Source: Pseudomonas uvaldensis
Lineage (GTDB): Bacteria; Pseudomonadota; Gammaproteobacteria; Pseudomonadales; Pseudomonadaceae
Length of the DNA: 64,000 nt
Direction of reading: 5' to 3'
Assembly (NCBI RefSeq): GCF_021271205.1
Contig: NZ_JAIWKS010000002.1
Span: forward strand, 248,001-312,000
In this document: piece by piece, positions 55,620 through 64,000 of the stretch
How positions within the stretch are numbered: position 1 is the stretch's first letter
How the letters are laid out: each line of letters opens with the position of its first letter
Made by a program: the position numbers and the translations under genes
Notes under the pieces: generated by a model
Told to the model about the DNA's origin: nothing
Database searches by the model: none
What the model saw: the letters and a program-made list of their open reading frames with translations, nothing else

Positions 55620-56390
55620 TTATAGATGCAGCTCAGTGTGCATATGTATTTTTGCTGGAATGTTTCGGTCGGGGCGCATTTGACCGATATCGATGGATGG
55701 TTGGAGTGTGTCTGACGAACGGTTCGTCATAAGGAATGGTTCATATAGTGTGGTGTGGGTTGCGTTCTTCCTGAGGACGCCCTCGTAAGTGGAAAGTGTG
55801 CAGGACAGTGTTCCATAGATGATATTTTCGCCTTTCGAGCCCACTGCTGTGTTATGCCTTTCCACGGGCCAGCCGGAACGCTTCAGGATTTTTTCCATCA
55901 GGGTATCCACGACCACCTCATAAAGAGCAATGTTTTGCCGGTGGGCGAACTTCATCATTGAGAGAAAAAGTGCTGCGGTACGTGCGTCTACATAGGCATG
56001 GGTCAATTCTCCAGAAGCTGATCTGTCGGAGGAAAGTGCGAAGCGTGTGGCTTCCCAGCAAGTGCGGGGGTGGGGTCTGTTTTTGTCGCTGGGAAGAATG
56101 AAACTCAAGGCGCCGCTCAAGAGCGTCGGTTTGCTGCAAGGGCGTAACCGAACACATCCGGTCACGCAATCGTTTAGATGGGAATATATATAGATCGCGT
56201 CAGCATCATCGTATTCATCCCATTCGTAGTCCGTGCCCTGATAACTTCCTATGTCCCACTTCTTTCTATCGATAAATGCGGCTTTGCGAATGGCCAGTAT
56301 TTGTTCGAGCGTTTTAGTCGGAATTGTCGAGTAGCTTGCAATGCGGGTAGATACGCCGAAAAAACGATAGGTGCATGAGGAGTAGTTCAT
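55620..56390 (-). CDS. pcoI: Acyl-homoserine-lactone synthase (PcoI/LuxI family)
   Basis: This 256-residue LuxI protein has the invariant set: Arg35, Phe39, Trp45 (IRKAAFIDRKKW), Asp58 and Asp61 (EWDEYDD), Arg81, Phe97, Glu113 and Arg116 (CWEATRFAL). It makes an AHL from acyl-ACP and S-adenosylmethionine. It is longer than the usual 200-220 residues, with about 12-20 extra at the N-terminus and about 40 at the C-terminus (from LRKNATHTTLYEPF onward). A lux box lies 67 bp upstream, so the gene is autoinduced. rfiA is downstream in the same transcript. Acyl chain length cannot be read. Confidence 0.9.
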   Translation of the reverse strand: MNYSSCTYRFFGVSTRIASYSTIPTKTLEQILAIRKAAFIDRKKWDIGSYQGTDYEWDEYDDADAIYIYSHLNDCVTGCVRLRPCSKPTLLSGALSFILPSDKNRPHPRTCWEATRFALSSDRSASGELTHAYVDARTAALFLSMMKFAHRQNIALYEVVVDTLMEKILKRSGWPVERHNTAVGSKGENIIYGTLSCTLSTYEGVLRKNATHTTLYEPFLMTNRSSDTLQPSIDIGQMRPDRNIPAKIHMHTELHL

Positions 56391-56967
56391 GAATGACGTT
56401 TCGTGGCTGTCGGTGGAGCTACTGTTAACTTTGCACTAAGGCATTTCAACTGTCCTAAAGTACAGTGCGAGGATTTGTAGAGTGTATAGTCTAATTAGTT
56501 GTCGGCAGGGCGATGCGGTTGTATTCCGGGACAAAATATCCGAGTTGACAATTTAGTATTGTGCCGAGTCCAAAAAAGTACCGGCAGACAGTAGGATGTG
56601 AAAGTGTTGATTCAAGAGCCAAGAGGGCGGGATCGATATAGTTTTCCAAGGTGGATTTTTTGACGCTGACTACTGGTATGGCTAAGTCCCTGATATCCTG
56701 TAGGCCGGAAAATTGACGCTCGCGAGAAGACGCGTTAGAGCCTGCAATGAAAGGGTCACAAGCTTATGAAAGGTTGTTTTGGAAACATGGATGGTAGGGG
56801 AGTGGATTAATTAATGGCGGAACCGGATAGACGGTAAGCAGCGTTAACGTTGCTTTAGTGTTGTTACTCTATTGGCAGAAATTGGTCTGTTGTCATACAA
56901 CTAAAAATTTGATTAGTATCGATAGACCTGAGCCGAACTGAAGAAATGAGCCATCGTGGCTCCTGGC
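56391..56967. other. AT-rich intergenic region between luxI and lysE
   Basis: About 575 bp of lower GC than the neighbours. It holds the luxI lux box and promoter at its left end and must hold the lysE promoter at the right. No open frame of note and no repeat was found; a small RNA cannot be excluded. Confidence 0.6.
56449..56466 (-). promoter_or_regulatory. lux box upstream of luxI
   Basis: ACTGTCCTAAAGTACAGT is a dyad with the CTG-N10-CAG core of LuxR sites, centred 67 bp before the luxI ATG. On the luxI strand an AGTTAAC sequence near 56424-56430 is placed as a possible -10 element about 30 bp downstream of the box centre. The LuxR encoded at 58.4 kb is the likely ligand. Confidence 0.75.
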
Positions 56968-57579
56968 ATGGATGACCTTATGTCTTATATCGCGCTTTCA
57001 CTGATGACGGTCCTGTTGGTTCCGGGCCCAACCAATTCGCTACTTTTGCAGACAGGGATAAACCGAGGGCTGAATGCCCGATCCATGAGATTCGTCGTTG
57101 CGGAGTGGTTGGCTTATATCATTCAGATGACGATGTGGGGCGTGTTTATCGATCTGCTGATCACCGACCACTCGTGGGTGGTCATTGCCACCAAGATTTT
57201 TGCGGTATGTTTTCTGTTCTATATCTCGTTGAAGTTGTGGTTTTCGGTCAAGGATCACCTGCCAGGCAAAACCACCGGTATCAGTGTGCCGGATTTGTTC
57301 GTGGCAACATTGACCAATCCCAAGGGGTTGTTTTTTGTTTCCTTCGTTGCTCCGGCCGGCACGTTTTTGTCCTTGGGTAACTATGTGTCTTTCATGTCGT
57401 TATTCACGGCTATCATATTCCCGGTCGGATTGGTCTGGATCGCGATCGGCGCATTCTGTGGGCGTAAACTTCATGCCATTGTGTCTGGGCGGTTCTTGAG
57501 TCGAGCCATATCCCTGGTCATCGGCTTGTTCGCTTGTGGGATGCTGTTCAATATTGCATCACAAGTGGCGTTCGCTTGA
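56968..57579 (+). CDS. LysE/RhtB-family exporter
   Basis: This 203-residue, six-helix membrane protein is read from the ATG at 56968 (MDDLMSYIALSLMTV). A GTG at 56956 and an ATG at 56992 are alternatives. The family motif PGPTNSLLLQTGINRG is present near the N-terminus, with LTNPKGLFFVSFVAPAG in the middle. The family exports amino acids and homoserine/homoserine lactone, which makes its position between luxI and luxR notable. It converges on luxR with a 76-bp gap. Whether it moves AHLs or by-products is unknown. Confidence 0.83.
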   Translation: MDDLMSYIALSLMTVLLVPGPTNSLLLQTGINRGLNARSMRFVVAEWLAYIIQMTMWGVFIDLLITDHSWVVIATKIFAVCFLFYISLKLWFSVKDHLPGKTTGISVPDLFVATLTNPKGLFFVSFVAPAGTFLSLGNYVSFMSLFTAIIFPVGLVWIAIGAFCGRKLHAIVSGRFLSRAISLVIGLFACGMLFNIASQVAFA

Positions 57580-57655
57580 GTGTGTTTTATAAGAGTTCGC
57601 CGGCATCGAGTCACTGAACCACGCCAGGTGGTTGTAGATCGATAAAAGATAAATA

Positions 57656-58384
57656 TCAGACGAGGTTAAGCTGAACGGCCTTGATCATCGCCTGCTTGAC
57701 GTTGATACAGTCCATTTTCTCGGTCATTTGCTTGGCATGAAATTTTACCGTTCGTTCGGTAATGTTCATGATCAAACCTATTTCTTTATAGTTTTTCCCC
57801 AAGGCTAACCAGCGCAGGAATTCTATTTCCCTGGGGGATAATCTCAAGTTGCTCTCGACCGTGGTTTCCACGGGGCGATATTGATTGGCAATGATGCTGA
57901 GGGCTTTGATGATGAACAGGTTCGAACGGACAATGGTGGGGAAATCAGGATCGTTTTCTTCGGAGGACAGGTGAAGGGAACCGAATGCCCGACCGGGTTC
58001 ATGGATAGGAACGGTATACCCCTGTTTGATGCCGTACGAGGCTGATTGCTCGAATATGTCGGAATGGGTGTCCATCTCTTCGGGAATTTCATCCCAGAAA
58101 AAAGGCGTTGCCGTGACGGCAGTGTTTGCCATGACGGGATCCGTCTTGTAGAGCGACTGTTTGCGGTAGGTCTCAACCCATTCGGAAGGGTAATTGCTAT
58201 AGATGGAAATTTTCGAGTTATTGAAGGGCGTCGGTTCCAGATGGACGTAAGCGAATTTCTCGATGCCCAGTTTTGAAAATATCCAACCCAATATTTCGGT
58301 GTACTCCTCTTCGCTCACGCCCGAGATGTTGTTTTCTACCTCTTGGACCAGATTGAACAAATGACTGGAAATGGGTTTGAACAT
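57656..58384 (-). CDS. pcoR: LuxR-family AHL-responsive regulator (PcoR-like)
   Basis: This 242-residue protein has the complete AHL-receptor set: Trp69 and Tyr73 (EWVETY), Asp82-Pro83 (KTDPV), Trp97 (FFWDE) and Gly122 (KQGYTVPIHEP). The LuxR HTH follows at about 178-238 (LSPREIEFLRWLALGKNYKEIG, ERTVKFHAKQM). It is therefore a true AHL-dependent regulator, partner of the LuxI encoded 1.3 kb away. Codon use is AT-richer than in neighbouring housekeeping-like genes. No lux box was found before it. Confidence 0.9.
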   Translation of the reverse strand: MFKPISSHLFNLVQEVENNISGVSEEEYTEILGWIFSKLGIEKFAYVHLEPTPFNNSKISIYSNYPSEWVETYRKQSLYKTDPVMANTAVTATPFFWDEIPEEMDTHSDIFEQSASYGIKQGYTVPIHEPGRAFGSLHLSSEENDPDFPTIVRSNLFIIKALSIIANQYRPVETTVESNLRLSPREIEFLRWLALGKNYKEIGLIMNITERTVKFHAKQMTEKMDCINVKQAMIKAVQLNLV

Positions 58385-58760
58385 AATAAGCGAGCCGAAA
58401 TATCTAAACTAAAGACTTGACGCGGCCAGGCTCTTACCTTCAGGGGGCGCCAAATAGTGTTGAACAATGTTCGCTGTGCAGGTTTCAACAACAACGATAG
58501 ACCTCGGCCTTCGGCGATGCACAAGAGAAGATCGGATCGCGAGAGCAGTTCGTCACAGATTGCCTGGGAGGGCCTTGATGATGTTTCGCCTCCCGGAGGG
58601 AGGCCTGTTCTGTTGGTGTGGTTGATATCATTGCGCCTCCTGGCATGAGCGCCTGCATCCATGGAGGAAGAGGCTTTCGTCGAATTACGCGGACTGAAAC
58701 GATTAACTGACGCACAGTATAGTCACCTTTTCCCGTACGGCCAGTCTCGTTAAAAAAGCT
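58385..58760. other. Intergenic region between luxR and the UvrA paralogue
   Basis: This stretch holds the luxR promoter. Two short frames (58457-58648 and 58661-58753) have no recognisable family. No repeat or strong terminator for uvrA was seen; an imperfect GC-rich dyad lies near 58594-58610. Confidence 0.5.
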
Positions 58761-61469
58761 TTAATGTTCAGTCCTCAAGACGTTTTTCAGGAACCCCGCC
58801 GTCCGACTTTCCTGGCATTGGGCCACTGCGCCCGGCGATCCGCATACTACGACTTTCCCACCCTGGGACCCGGCTCCCGGGCCGATATCGATCACCCAGT
58901 CACTTTGCACAACCACCCGCATATCATGCTCCACCACAACCACGGTATGGCCTTCATCCACCAGGCGATTGAGCTGCACCAGCAGTCGGTCCACGTCCTG
59001 GGGATGCAATCCGTTGGTCGGTTCGTCCAGCACATACAACGTAGCCCCGCGGGCCTTGCGTTGCAGTTCCGTCGCCAGTTTGATGCGCTGGGCTTCGCCG
59101 CCGGACAGCTCCGTAGCCGGTTGGCCCAGGCGCAGATAACCCAGTCCGATGTCCTGCAACACCTGTAGTGAGCGCTTTGCCGCGGGTTGTTCGCGGAAGA
59201 CTTCGAGTGCCTGGTCCACGGTCAGTTGCAGGACTTGGGCGATGTTCAGCCCTTGCCAGTTCACCGTGAGCGTCTGCGGATTGTAGCGAGCGCCGTGGCA
59301 GGCCGGGCAGGGGGCATACACGCTGGGCATGAACAACAGTTCGACACTGACGAAGCCTTCACCTTCGCAGGTTTCGCAGCGTCCCTTGGCAACGTTGAAG
59401 GAAAATCGCCCGGCATCGAATCCCAGCGTGCGAGCCTGCTCCGTATCGGCGAACAGCTTGCGCACATGGTCGAACAGGCCGGTGTAGGTGGCGAGGTTGG
59501 AGCGTGGGGTGCGGCCGATGGGTTTCTGGTCCACCTGGACCAGTCGCTTGATCGCATCGAGTCCGGCGCTGACGTACCCGCCGCTGGTTTGCCGGGGTTC
59601 GTCTTCCAGACTCTGTTCTTCAGGTTCGGCGCGCTGGCTGGCCTGGCCCAGGTGGGCGCCCACCAGGTCCAGCAGCGCCTGGCTGACGAGACTGGATTTG
59701 CCAGAACCGGAGATACCGGTCACGGCCGTAAAGCAGCCGAGGGGGAAGGCCGCGCTCAAGTTGTCGAGGTTGTTGCGGGTAATGCCTTCCAGGCGTAGCC
59801 AGTCACTGGGTGTTCGAGGGCTGTGCGTAGCGAGGGTGCGTTCGGCAAAGAGGTAGGCCCGCGTTCGTGACTCAGGTACTTTTCCGAGGCCGGCCGGTGG
59901 GCCGCTGTAAAGAATCGTGCCGCCCTGTTCACCCGCGTCCGGGCCGACATCGACGAGCCAGTCGGCGCGGCGCATGGTATCCAGGTCGTGCTCGACGACG
60001 AATACCGAATTGCCCGCGGCCTTGAGTCGTTGCAGGGCATCGAACAGGGCTTCGCTGTCGGCCGGGTGCAAGCCGGCGGACGGTTCGTCCAGTACATAGA
60101 TCACACCGAACAGCTGGGAATTGAGCTGGGTGGCCAGGCGCAGGCGTTGCAGCTCGCCGGAGGACAGGGTCGGGGTGCTGCGCTCCAGGGACAGGTAGCC
60201 CAGGCCAAGATCGATCAAGGTGACGATCCGCTCCAGCAATTCAGCGGCGATGCGTTGGGCAGCCAGGCGTTTTTCCAGGGACAGGTTGGGCGTATGGCGC
60301 GCATCCGGCCCTCCGGCGTGAGGGTTTTCGCCTCTGGCGGCACGCTGTTCGCGGGCCTCTCGGGTTTGCCGATGGCTTAAGACCGCGCCGGGCTCTTCGG
60401 CCTGTTCCAGATAAGCGGGTGCCGTGACACCCTTGAGCACCTCGGCCAGCTCCAGCAAGGGCAGGTGCGACAGCTCGGCGATATCCAGCCCCGCGAACGT
60501 GACGGTCAGCGCTTCGCGCCTGAGGCGTTTTCCTTCGCACACCGGGCAAGCACTGGCGCGCATGTATTGCGCCACGCGCTTGCGCATCTGGGCGCTCTGG
60601 GAATGCATGAACGTGTGCAACAGGTAACGCCGGGCGCCGCTGAACGTGCCCTGGTAGCTGGGTTCGAGTTTGCGCTTGAGGGCGGAGCGGGTCTGCGCCG
60701 GCGTCATCCCGGCGTATACCGGGACGGTGGGCGTTTCTTCGGTAAAGAGAATCCAGTCACGCTGTGCTTGCGGCAGGTCGCGCCAGGGGATGTCGACGTC
60801 GTAGCCCAGGGTGACCAGGATGTCCCGCAGGTTCTGGCCTTGCCAGGCCATGGGCCAGGCCGCCACGGCACGTTCGCGGATGGTCAGCGACGGGTCCGGC
60901 ACCATGGAGTCTTCGGTCACCTCATAGACCCGGCCCAGGCCATGGCATTCCTGGCAGGCGCCTTGTGGCGTGTTGGGCGAAAAGTCTTCGGCGTAGAGCA
61001 TGGGCTGGTCGGCCGGATAGCTGCCGGCGCGGGAGTAAAGCATGCGGATCAGGCTGGACAAGGTCGTGACACTGCCCACCGAGGAGCGGGCGCTGGGCGT
61101 ACCGCGCTGCTGCTGCAAGGCCACCGCTGGCGGCAAGCCCTCGATGCTGTCCACATCGGGTACGCCGACCTGATCGATCAGGCGCCGGGCGTAAGGCGCG
61201 ACGGACTCGAAGTAACGACGCTGGGCTTCGGCGTAGAGGGTGGAGAACGCCAGCGATGACTTGCCAGACCCCGACACGCCGGTAAACACCACCAGGGCAT
61301 CGCGAGGAATATCGACATCGATGTTCTTGAGGTTGTGTTCGCGGGCACCACGGACCCGGACGAACCCGGTGTTTTCGGTCTGTGATGTGGAGGAAGCGGG
61401 GCCGGAGCGTGAGGGCATGGAGCATTCCTTGTGGGCGTCTGCTTTGGCGCGTTGAGGCTTCGGGGGCAC
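58761..61469 (-). CDS. UvrA-like ATPase, short class II paralogue
   Basis: This 902-residue tandem ABC ATPase has Walker A motifs [13 protein letters not shown] and [13 protein letters not shown], signatures [12 protein letters not shown] and [12 protein letters not shown], Walker B motifs [11 protein letters not shown] and [11 protein letters not shown], and zinc sites CQECHG, CPVCEG and [15 protein letters not shown]. The segment after the first zinc-site neighbourhood is short and lacks the UvrB-binding domain of the main UvrA, as in class II (UvrA2/DrrC-like) proteins. It may protect from DNA-binding antibiotics. A start at 61418 (MPSRSG) is also possible. A palindrome lies just upstream. 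Confidence 0.88.
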   Translation of the reverse strand: MPPKPQRAKADAHKECSMPSRSGPASSTSQTENTGFVRVRGAREHNLKNIDVDIPRDALVVFTGVSGSGKSSLAFSTLYAEAQRRYFESVAPYARRLIDQVGVPDVDSIEGLPPAVALQQQRGTPSARSSVGSVTTLSSLIRMLYSRAGSYPADQPMLYAEDFSPNTPQGACQECHGLGRVYEVTEDSMVPDPSLTIRERAVAAWPMAWQGQNLRDILVTLGYDVDIPWRDLPQAQRDWILFTEETPTVPVYAGMTPAQTRSALKRKLEPSYQGTFSGARRYLLHTFMHSQSAQMRKRVAQYMRASACPVCEGKRLRREALTVTFAGLDIAELSHLPLLELAEVLKGVTAPAYLEQAEEPGAVLSHRQTREAREQRAARGENPHAGGPDARHTPNLSLEKRLAAQRIAAELLERIVTLIDLGLGYLSLERSTPTLSSGELQRLRLATQLNSQLFGVIYVLDEPSAGLHPADSEALFDALQRLKAAGNSVFVVEHDLDTMRRADWLVDVGPDAGEQGGTILYSGPPAGLGKVPESRTRAYLFAERTLATHSPRTPSDWLRLEGITRNNLDNLSAAFPLGCFTAVTGISGSGKSSLVSQALLDLVGAHLGQASQRAEPEEQSLEDEPRQTSGGYVSAGLDAIKRLVQVDQKPIGRTPRSNLATYTGLFDHVRKLFADTEQARTLGFDAGRFSFNVAKGRCETCEGEGFVSVELLFMPSVYAPCPACHGARYNPQTLTVNWQGLNIAQVLQLTVDQALEVFREQPAAKRSLQVLQDIGLGYLRLGQPATELSGGEAQRIKLATELQRKARGATLYVLDEPTNGLHPQDVDRLLVQLNRLVDEGHTVVVVEHDMRVVVQSDWVIDIGPGAGSQGGKVVVCGSPGAVAQCQESRTAGFLKNVLRTEH

Positions 61470-61485
61470 GGCGCCTCCTGGAGAG

Positions 61486-61500
61486 TTGAACCTGGTTCAA
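61486..61500. promoter_or_regulatory. Perfect palindrome TTGAACCTGGTTCAA upstream of the UvrA paralogue
   Basis: Seven-base arms TTGAACC/GGTTCAA around one T, 17 bp before the uvrA-like start and 113 bp before the propeller gene. It does not match the pseudomonad LexA box. It is a candidate operator for a local repressor or activator. Confidence 0.45.
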
Positions 61501-61612
61501 GGCGTTGACCAGTATGCGACCGGCTTCATTCGTTCTCGTGCAAAAAAAAAATTTACTCCGGGCCAGAGAGATGCGAAAAGCTTCCCGGAATTTCCCAGGA
61601 TACGGACCTCCC

Positions 61613-63088
61613 ATGCCTCGATCAAAGCTGTTCTCTACCCTGTTTGCCGCATTAGTGGGTGCCGCCGCGCTGTGGTACATGTGGATGATCACCAGCGCCA
61701 AATTGGAGTGGGGCGGAGCCAGTCCGGACCAGCAACGCATAGGTGTGGTGAAGGATATCCAACAGCGTGCGATGACCCAATACTGCACGGGTGTTGTCGT
61801 GACCGGGCAAAGCACCTGGCTGGTCGGCCGCCTGGAGGGGGACGCGAGTCGGTTGGAGCCCACTGCGGATGTCGTGGACCTGGACACAGTGGTTTATGGC
61901 AAACCGGCTGAAGCGAGCGAAGATGAGCCGCAAGCACCTTTCCCGGGCTTGCTTGGACGTGACAAGGAAACTTCCTTTATTTCTCGCCTGGACGCCCAGG
62001 GGCAATTCCAGTTGGTGGCCCACGTCAGCGGCGCGGCTTGCCTGGTCGCCAGTCCGGACGGCGCCAGCGTATTCCTGCTGACGGGGCTTGACCGCCCTGA
62101 TACCGCGAACGCCGACGACATCAACCAGACCGTGGTCTTTCGTAGCGACGATCAAGGTAAACACTGGACCTGGTTGAGCGAGGGCTGGTTTGCCGAAGCC
62201 GATCGGTTGGCCTGGAGCCTGACCCCCTATTTCCACGGTACGGACGAAGTCTGGGCGTGGGGCCGGCCGAGTGCTGCGGACGATGACAGCAGCGAAGCGG
62301 CTTCTGGCAGCGTTTCCACCGGCGTTTTCTATTCGGCTGATCGCGGCGCCAGCAGCACAGCGATTGTCGCCTCCGAGCCGTTGCTGGTAGCTGCTGAGTC
62401 AGTGCACGAAAAGTATCCGGAGATCAATGAATGGCACACCGGCTCAGGCGAGCAGGGGGACGTGCAGACCAACGTGCTGCAACTGGATGCCCGGCAGGCC
62501 TTCATCTGGGTGTCCCAGCGATTCTGGGCAAGCAACCCCGACGGCGTCGGCAACAACATTGCGTTCAACGTGACCACGCGGGCCCGCCTGCAACGCGAAA
62601 CAGGGCCCTGGCGAGTCGTCGAGGTACAGCGCGACGACAACCTGTTTGTCTCCAAACTGGTCCAGAACGATGCCGGCAAGGTCATTGGCCTTATCGATCA
62701 GGGCAATCGAGGCCGCGACGTCGTCGCCGAACTGGACACCACCGCGCTGACCTGGCGCACCCTGAGCGAACTGCCCAGCGTGTTTGCCCCCCTGGCGTCG
62801 GAAAGCCGGGTGCGCGGGACGAATTTCTGGGTCGGGCAGAACAGCCTGTTGATCAACACCACCAGCGAACATTACCCGCCGCGCTGGCTCTATTGGTGGT
62901 CGGACGCGAGCATCTCGGCCGATGGGGTGTTTTATTCCAGGGACTGGGGCCAGTCGTGGAAACGCCTGGCCATTGCGGGCTATCTGGGCATCGTCGGTTT
63001 CCAGCCGGCGCAGGATCGGGTGATCTGGGGGAACGGCAATTGGTATGATAACAAGGATGTGGGTATTTATTCCTATGGGTTGCGTTGA
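61613..63088 (+). CDS. Membrane-anchored or exported beta-propeller protein with Asp-box motifs
   Basis: This 491-residue protein starts MPRSKLFSTLFAALVG at 61613 behind CCAGGA; the frame upstream to 61505 was rejected. The N-terminus is a single hydrophobic segment (LFAALVGAAALWYMWMI) that may be anchor or signal. Three Asp-box-like motifs occur: SDDQGKHW, SADRGASS and SRDWGQSW, the hallmark of sialidase-type beta-propellers. Catalytic sialidase residues were not recognised, so a binding or scaffold role is likelier. It is divergent from the uvrA-like gene and followed by a REPIN. No specific function can be given. Confidence 0.75.
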   Translation: MPRSKLFSTLFAALVGAAALWYMWMITSAKLEWGGASPDQQRIGVVKDIQQRAMTQYCTGVVVTGQSTWLVGRLEGDASRLEPTADVVDLDTVVYGKPAEASEDEPQAPFPGLLGRDKETSFISRLDAQGQFQLVAHVSGAACLVASPDGASVFLLTGLDRPDTANADDINQTVVFRSDDQGKHWTWLSEGWFAEADRLAWSLTPYFHGTDEVWAWGRPSAADDDSSEAASGSVSTGVFYSADRGASSTAIVASEPLLVAAESVHEKYPEINEWHTGSGEQGDVQTNVLQLDARQAFIWVSQRFWASNPDGVGNNIAFNVTTRARLQRETGPWRVVEVQRDDNLFVSKLVQNDAGKVIGLIDQGNRGRDVVAELDTTALTWRTLSELPSVFAPLASESRVRGTNFWVGQNSLLINTTSEHYPPRWLYWWSDASISADGVFYSRDWGQSWKRLAIAGYLGIVGFQPAQDRVIWGNGNWYDNKDVGIYSYGLR

Positions 63089-63122
63089 GGATCGGGCTGA
63101 TCGGAGGTGTTCGGGCTGACGC

Positions 63123-63218
63123 CATCGCGAGCAGGCTTGCTCCCACAGTTGGGGCTGTGGTGGGCTCAGGTTTTGTGGTCGATAGAAAAACCCTGTGGAA
63201 GCGAGCCTGCTCGCGATG
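63123..63218. repeat. REPIN
   Basis: CATCGCGAGCAGGCTTGCTC and the inverted arm GCGAGCCTGCTCGCGATG enclose about 55 bp between the propeller gene and the nosR promoter. It belongs to the same subtype as the copy at 5621. Confidence 0.8.
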
Positions 63219-63264
63219 AGGGCTGGACATCCACCTCCCTCCCCACAGGTTTAGTTTTTCCAAG

Positions 63265-63278
63265 TTGATTTCAATCAA
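63265..63278. promoter_or_regulatory. ANR/DNR (FNR-type) box upstream of nosR
   Basis: TTGATTTCAATCAA is a perfect match to the TTGAT-N4-ATCAA FNR-family consensus, 64 bp before the nosR start. It implies activation under low oxygen and/or NO. Confidence 0.85.
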
Positions 63279-63341
63279 GGGCCGGCGAGGGGACGGCGCC
63301 TAGCATCATCGCCACGATTCTGCATTCAAGCCCTGGCGTCC

Positions 63342-64000
63342 ATGACCCTTCCCATTGTGATGCTGCACCCGTCCCGCTGCTGGCTTCATGGACTGTTAGC
63401 GCTCCTGCTGAGCTTCATGAGTCTCGCCCAGGCCAGGGATTACGGCGAGATCCAGCAACAGCGCATCCACCATGTCCTGAACCAGACCGATACGCTCTCC
63501 GCGCCTGAAGGCCCCTTCAAGGTGCGCACGCTGTCCGCCGCGGGCAAGGTCCTGGGTTATGTGTTCCAGAGCCTGGATGTGGTGAACATTCCCGCCTACT
63601 CGGGCAAGCCGATCAACGTCCAGGTCATCCTCGATCCCGCCGGCATGATCCTGGATGCCTATGTGCTCGAACACCATGAGCCGATCCTGCTGATCGGCAT
63701 CGCCGAAGAAAAGCTCCATGGGTTCAGTGCGCGCTACAGCGGTATCAAGGTCAACCAGCGGGTCGTCGTGGGGCACTCCAGCGACCCGGATGCGGTGACG
63801 GTGGACGCCATAGCCGGTGCCACCGTGACGGCGATGGTGGTCAACGAAGTGATCATGCGCGCCGCCCATGACGTCGCGGTGTCACTGGGCCTGGTCAAGG
63901 GCAATTCCGGGGTGGTCGTGGCGCCGGCCCGGGTGCGTGAAGATACCTATCACACCGCCGACTGGAACACGCTGGTCGGGGATGGCTCGGTGCGGCGTTT
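63342..64000 (+). CDS. nosR: NosR, nitrous-oxide reductase expression/maturation protein (5' part)
   Basis: The first 219 codons of a gene that leaves the window on the right. It starts MTLPIVMLHPSRCWLHG at 63342. A signal segment (LLALLLSFMSLAQA-like) ends near residue 35, then comes the periplasmic FMN-binding domain. That domain shows VFQSLDVVNIPAYSGKPINV, the flavinylation site DAIAGATVTAMV, and DTYHTADWNTLVGDGSV. The full protein is expected to be about 700 residues with membrane helices and ferredoxin clusters. It starts the nos operon for N2O reduction, so the organism is probably a denitrifier. The ANR/DNR box fits this. Confidence 0.9.
   Translation, partial: MTLPIVMLHPSRCWLHGLLALLLSFMSLAQARDYGEIQQQRIHHVLNQTDTLSAPEGPFKVRTLSAAGKVLGYVFQSLDVVNIPAYSGKPINVQVILDPAGMILDAYVLEHHEPILLIGIAEEKLHGFSARYSGIKVNQRVVVGHSSDPDAVTVDAIAGATVTAMVVNEVIMRAAHDVAVSLGLVKGNSGVVVAPARVREDTYHTADWNTLVGDGSVRR

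Noticed and set aside
58457-58648. 63-codon frame in the luxR-uvrA gap
   Set aside because: Composition is irregular, with no family or neighbour support.
58661-58753. 30-codon frame starting MEEEAFVELRGLK
   Set aside because: It overlaps no known family and has no clear ribosome-binding site. It lies in a promoter/terminator gap, so it is treated as chance.

Overview
The window is high-GC DNA from a fluorescent-group Pseudomonas. Evidence: REP/REPIN repeats of the GGGAGCGGGCTTGCTCGCGAA type, a complete ped/exa quinoprotein alcohol-oxidation locus, NosP/NahK, and a LuxI/LuxR-RfiA-RND locus laid out like pcoR/pcoI/rfiA/pcoABC of the P. corrugata - P. brassicacearum subgroup. The species is inferred, not proven. 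No rRNA, tRNA, CRISPR array, insertion sequence or prophage was seen.

Region 1 (1-11.4 kb, minus strand) is an amino-acid/hydroxyproline module. It holds a polar amino-acid ABC importer (binding protein, two permeases, ATPase cut by the left edge), an aconitase X protein (probable cis-3-hydroxy-L-proline dehydratase), a PAS-AraC regulator, a three-gene FAD/[2Fe-2S] D-hydroxyproline-type dehydrogenase, a two-cysteine 4-hydroxyproline 2-epimerase, a GntR/FCD regulator and an MFS transporter. A GTATAC operator-like palindrome lies before both the importer and the GntR gene. A MocR-type regulator is divergent.

Region 2 (12.9-23.3 kb) is mixed accessory metabolism. It holds a TonB siderophore receptor; an SDR and a small tautomerase flanking a LysR gene, with one 19-bp operator-like sequence repeated before the SDR and before the LysR; an exported NTF2-like protein; and a LysR/MFS/glucarate-dehydratase-like/porin sugar-acid unit.

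Region 3 (23.4-47.4 kb) is the NO-sensing and quinoprotein region. nosP-nahK is convergent with agmR (erbR/pedR1 type). Then come the PQQ-associated CXXCW protein, ABC exporter, beta-propeller and binding protein; the PedS2/PedR2-like two-component system; a pentapeptide protein; the Ca-type dehydrogenase PedE; cytochrome c PedF; PedG; a SoxYZ-like protein; a metallo-hydrolase; the lanthanide-type dehydrogenase PedH; aldehyde dehydrogenase; a 23-codon pqqA; ErcA and ErcS. A 13-bp element close to TACCAAGGTAGTA recurs seven times before units of this region.

Region 4 (47.4-58.4 kb) is the quorum-sensing locus: a diaminobutyrate-type aminotransferase, a tripartite RND pump, the RfiA-like activator, LuxI with a lux box, a LysE exporter and LuxR. 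The stretch around luxI/luxR is visibly AT-richer than its surroundings.

Region 5 (58.4-64 kb) has a short class II UvrA paralogue, an exported Asp-box beta-propeller protein, and the first 219 codons of nosR behind an ANR/DNR box.
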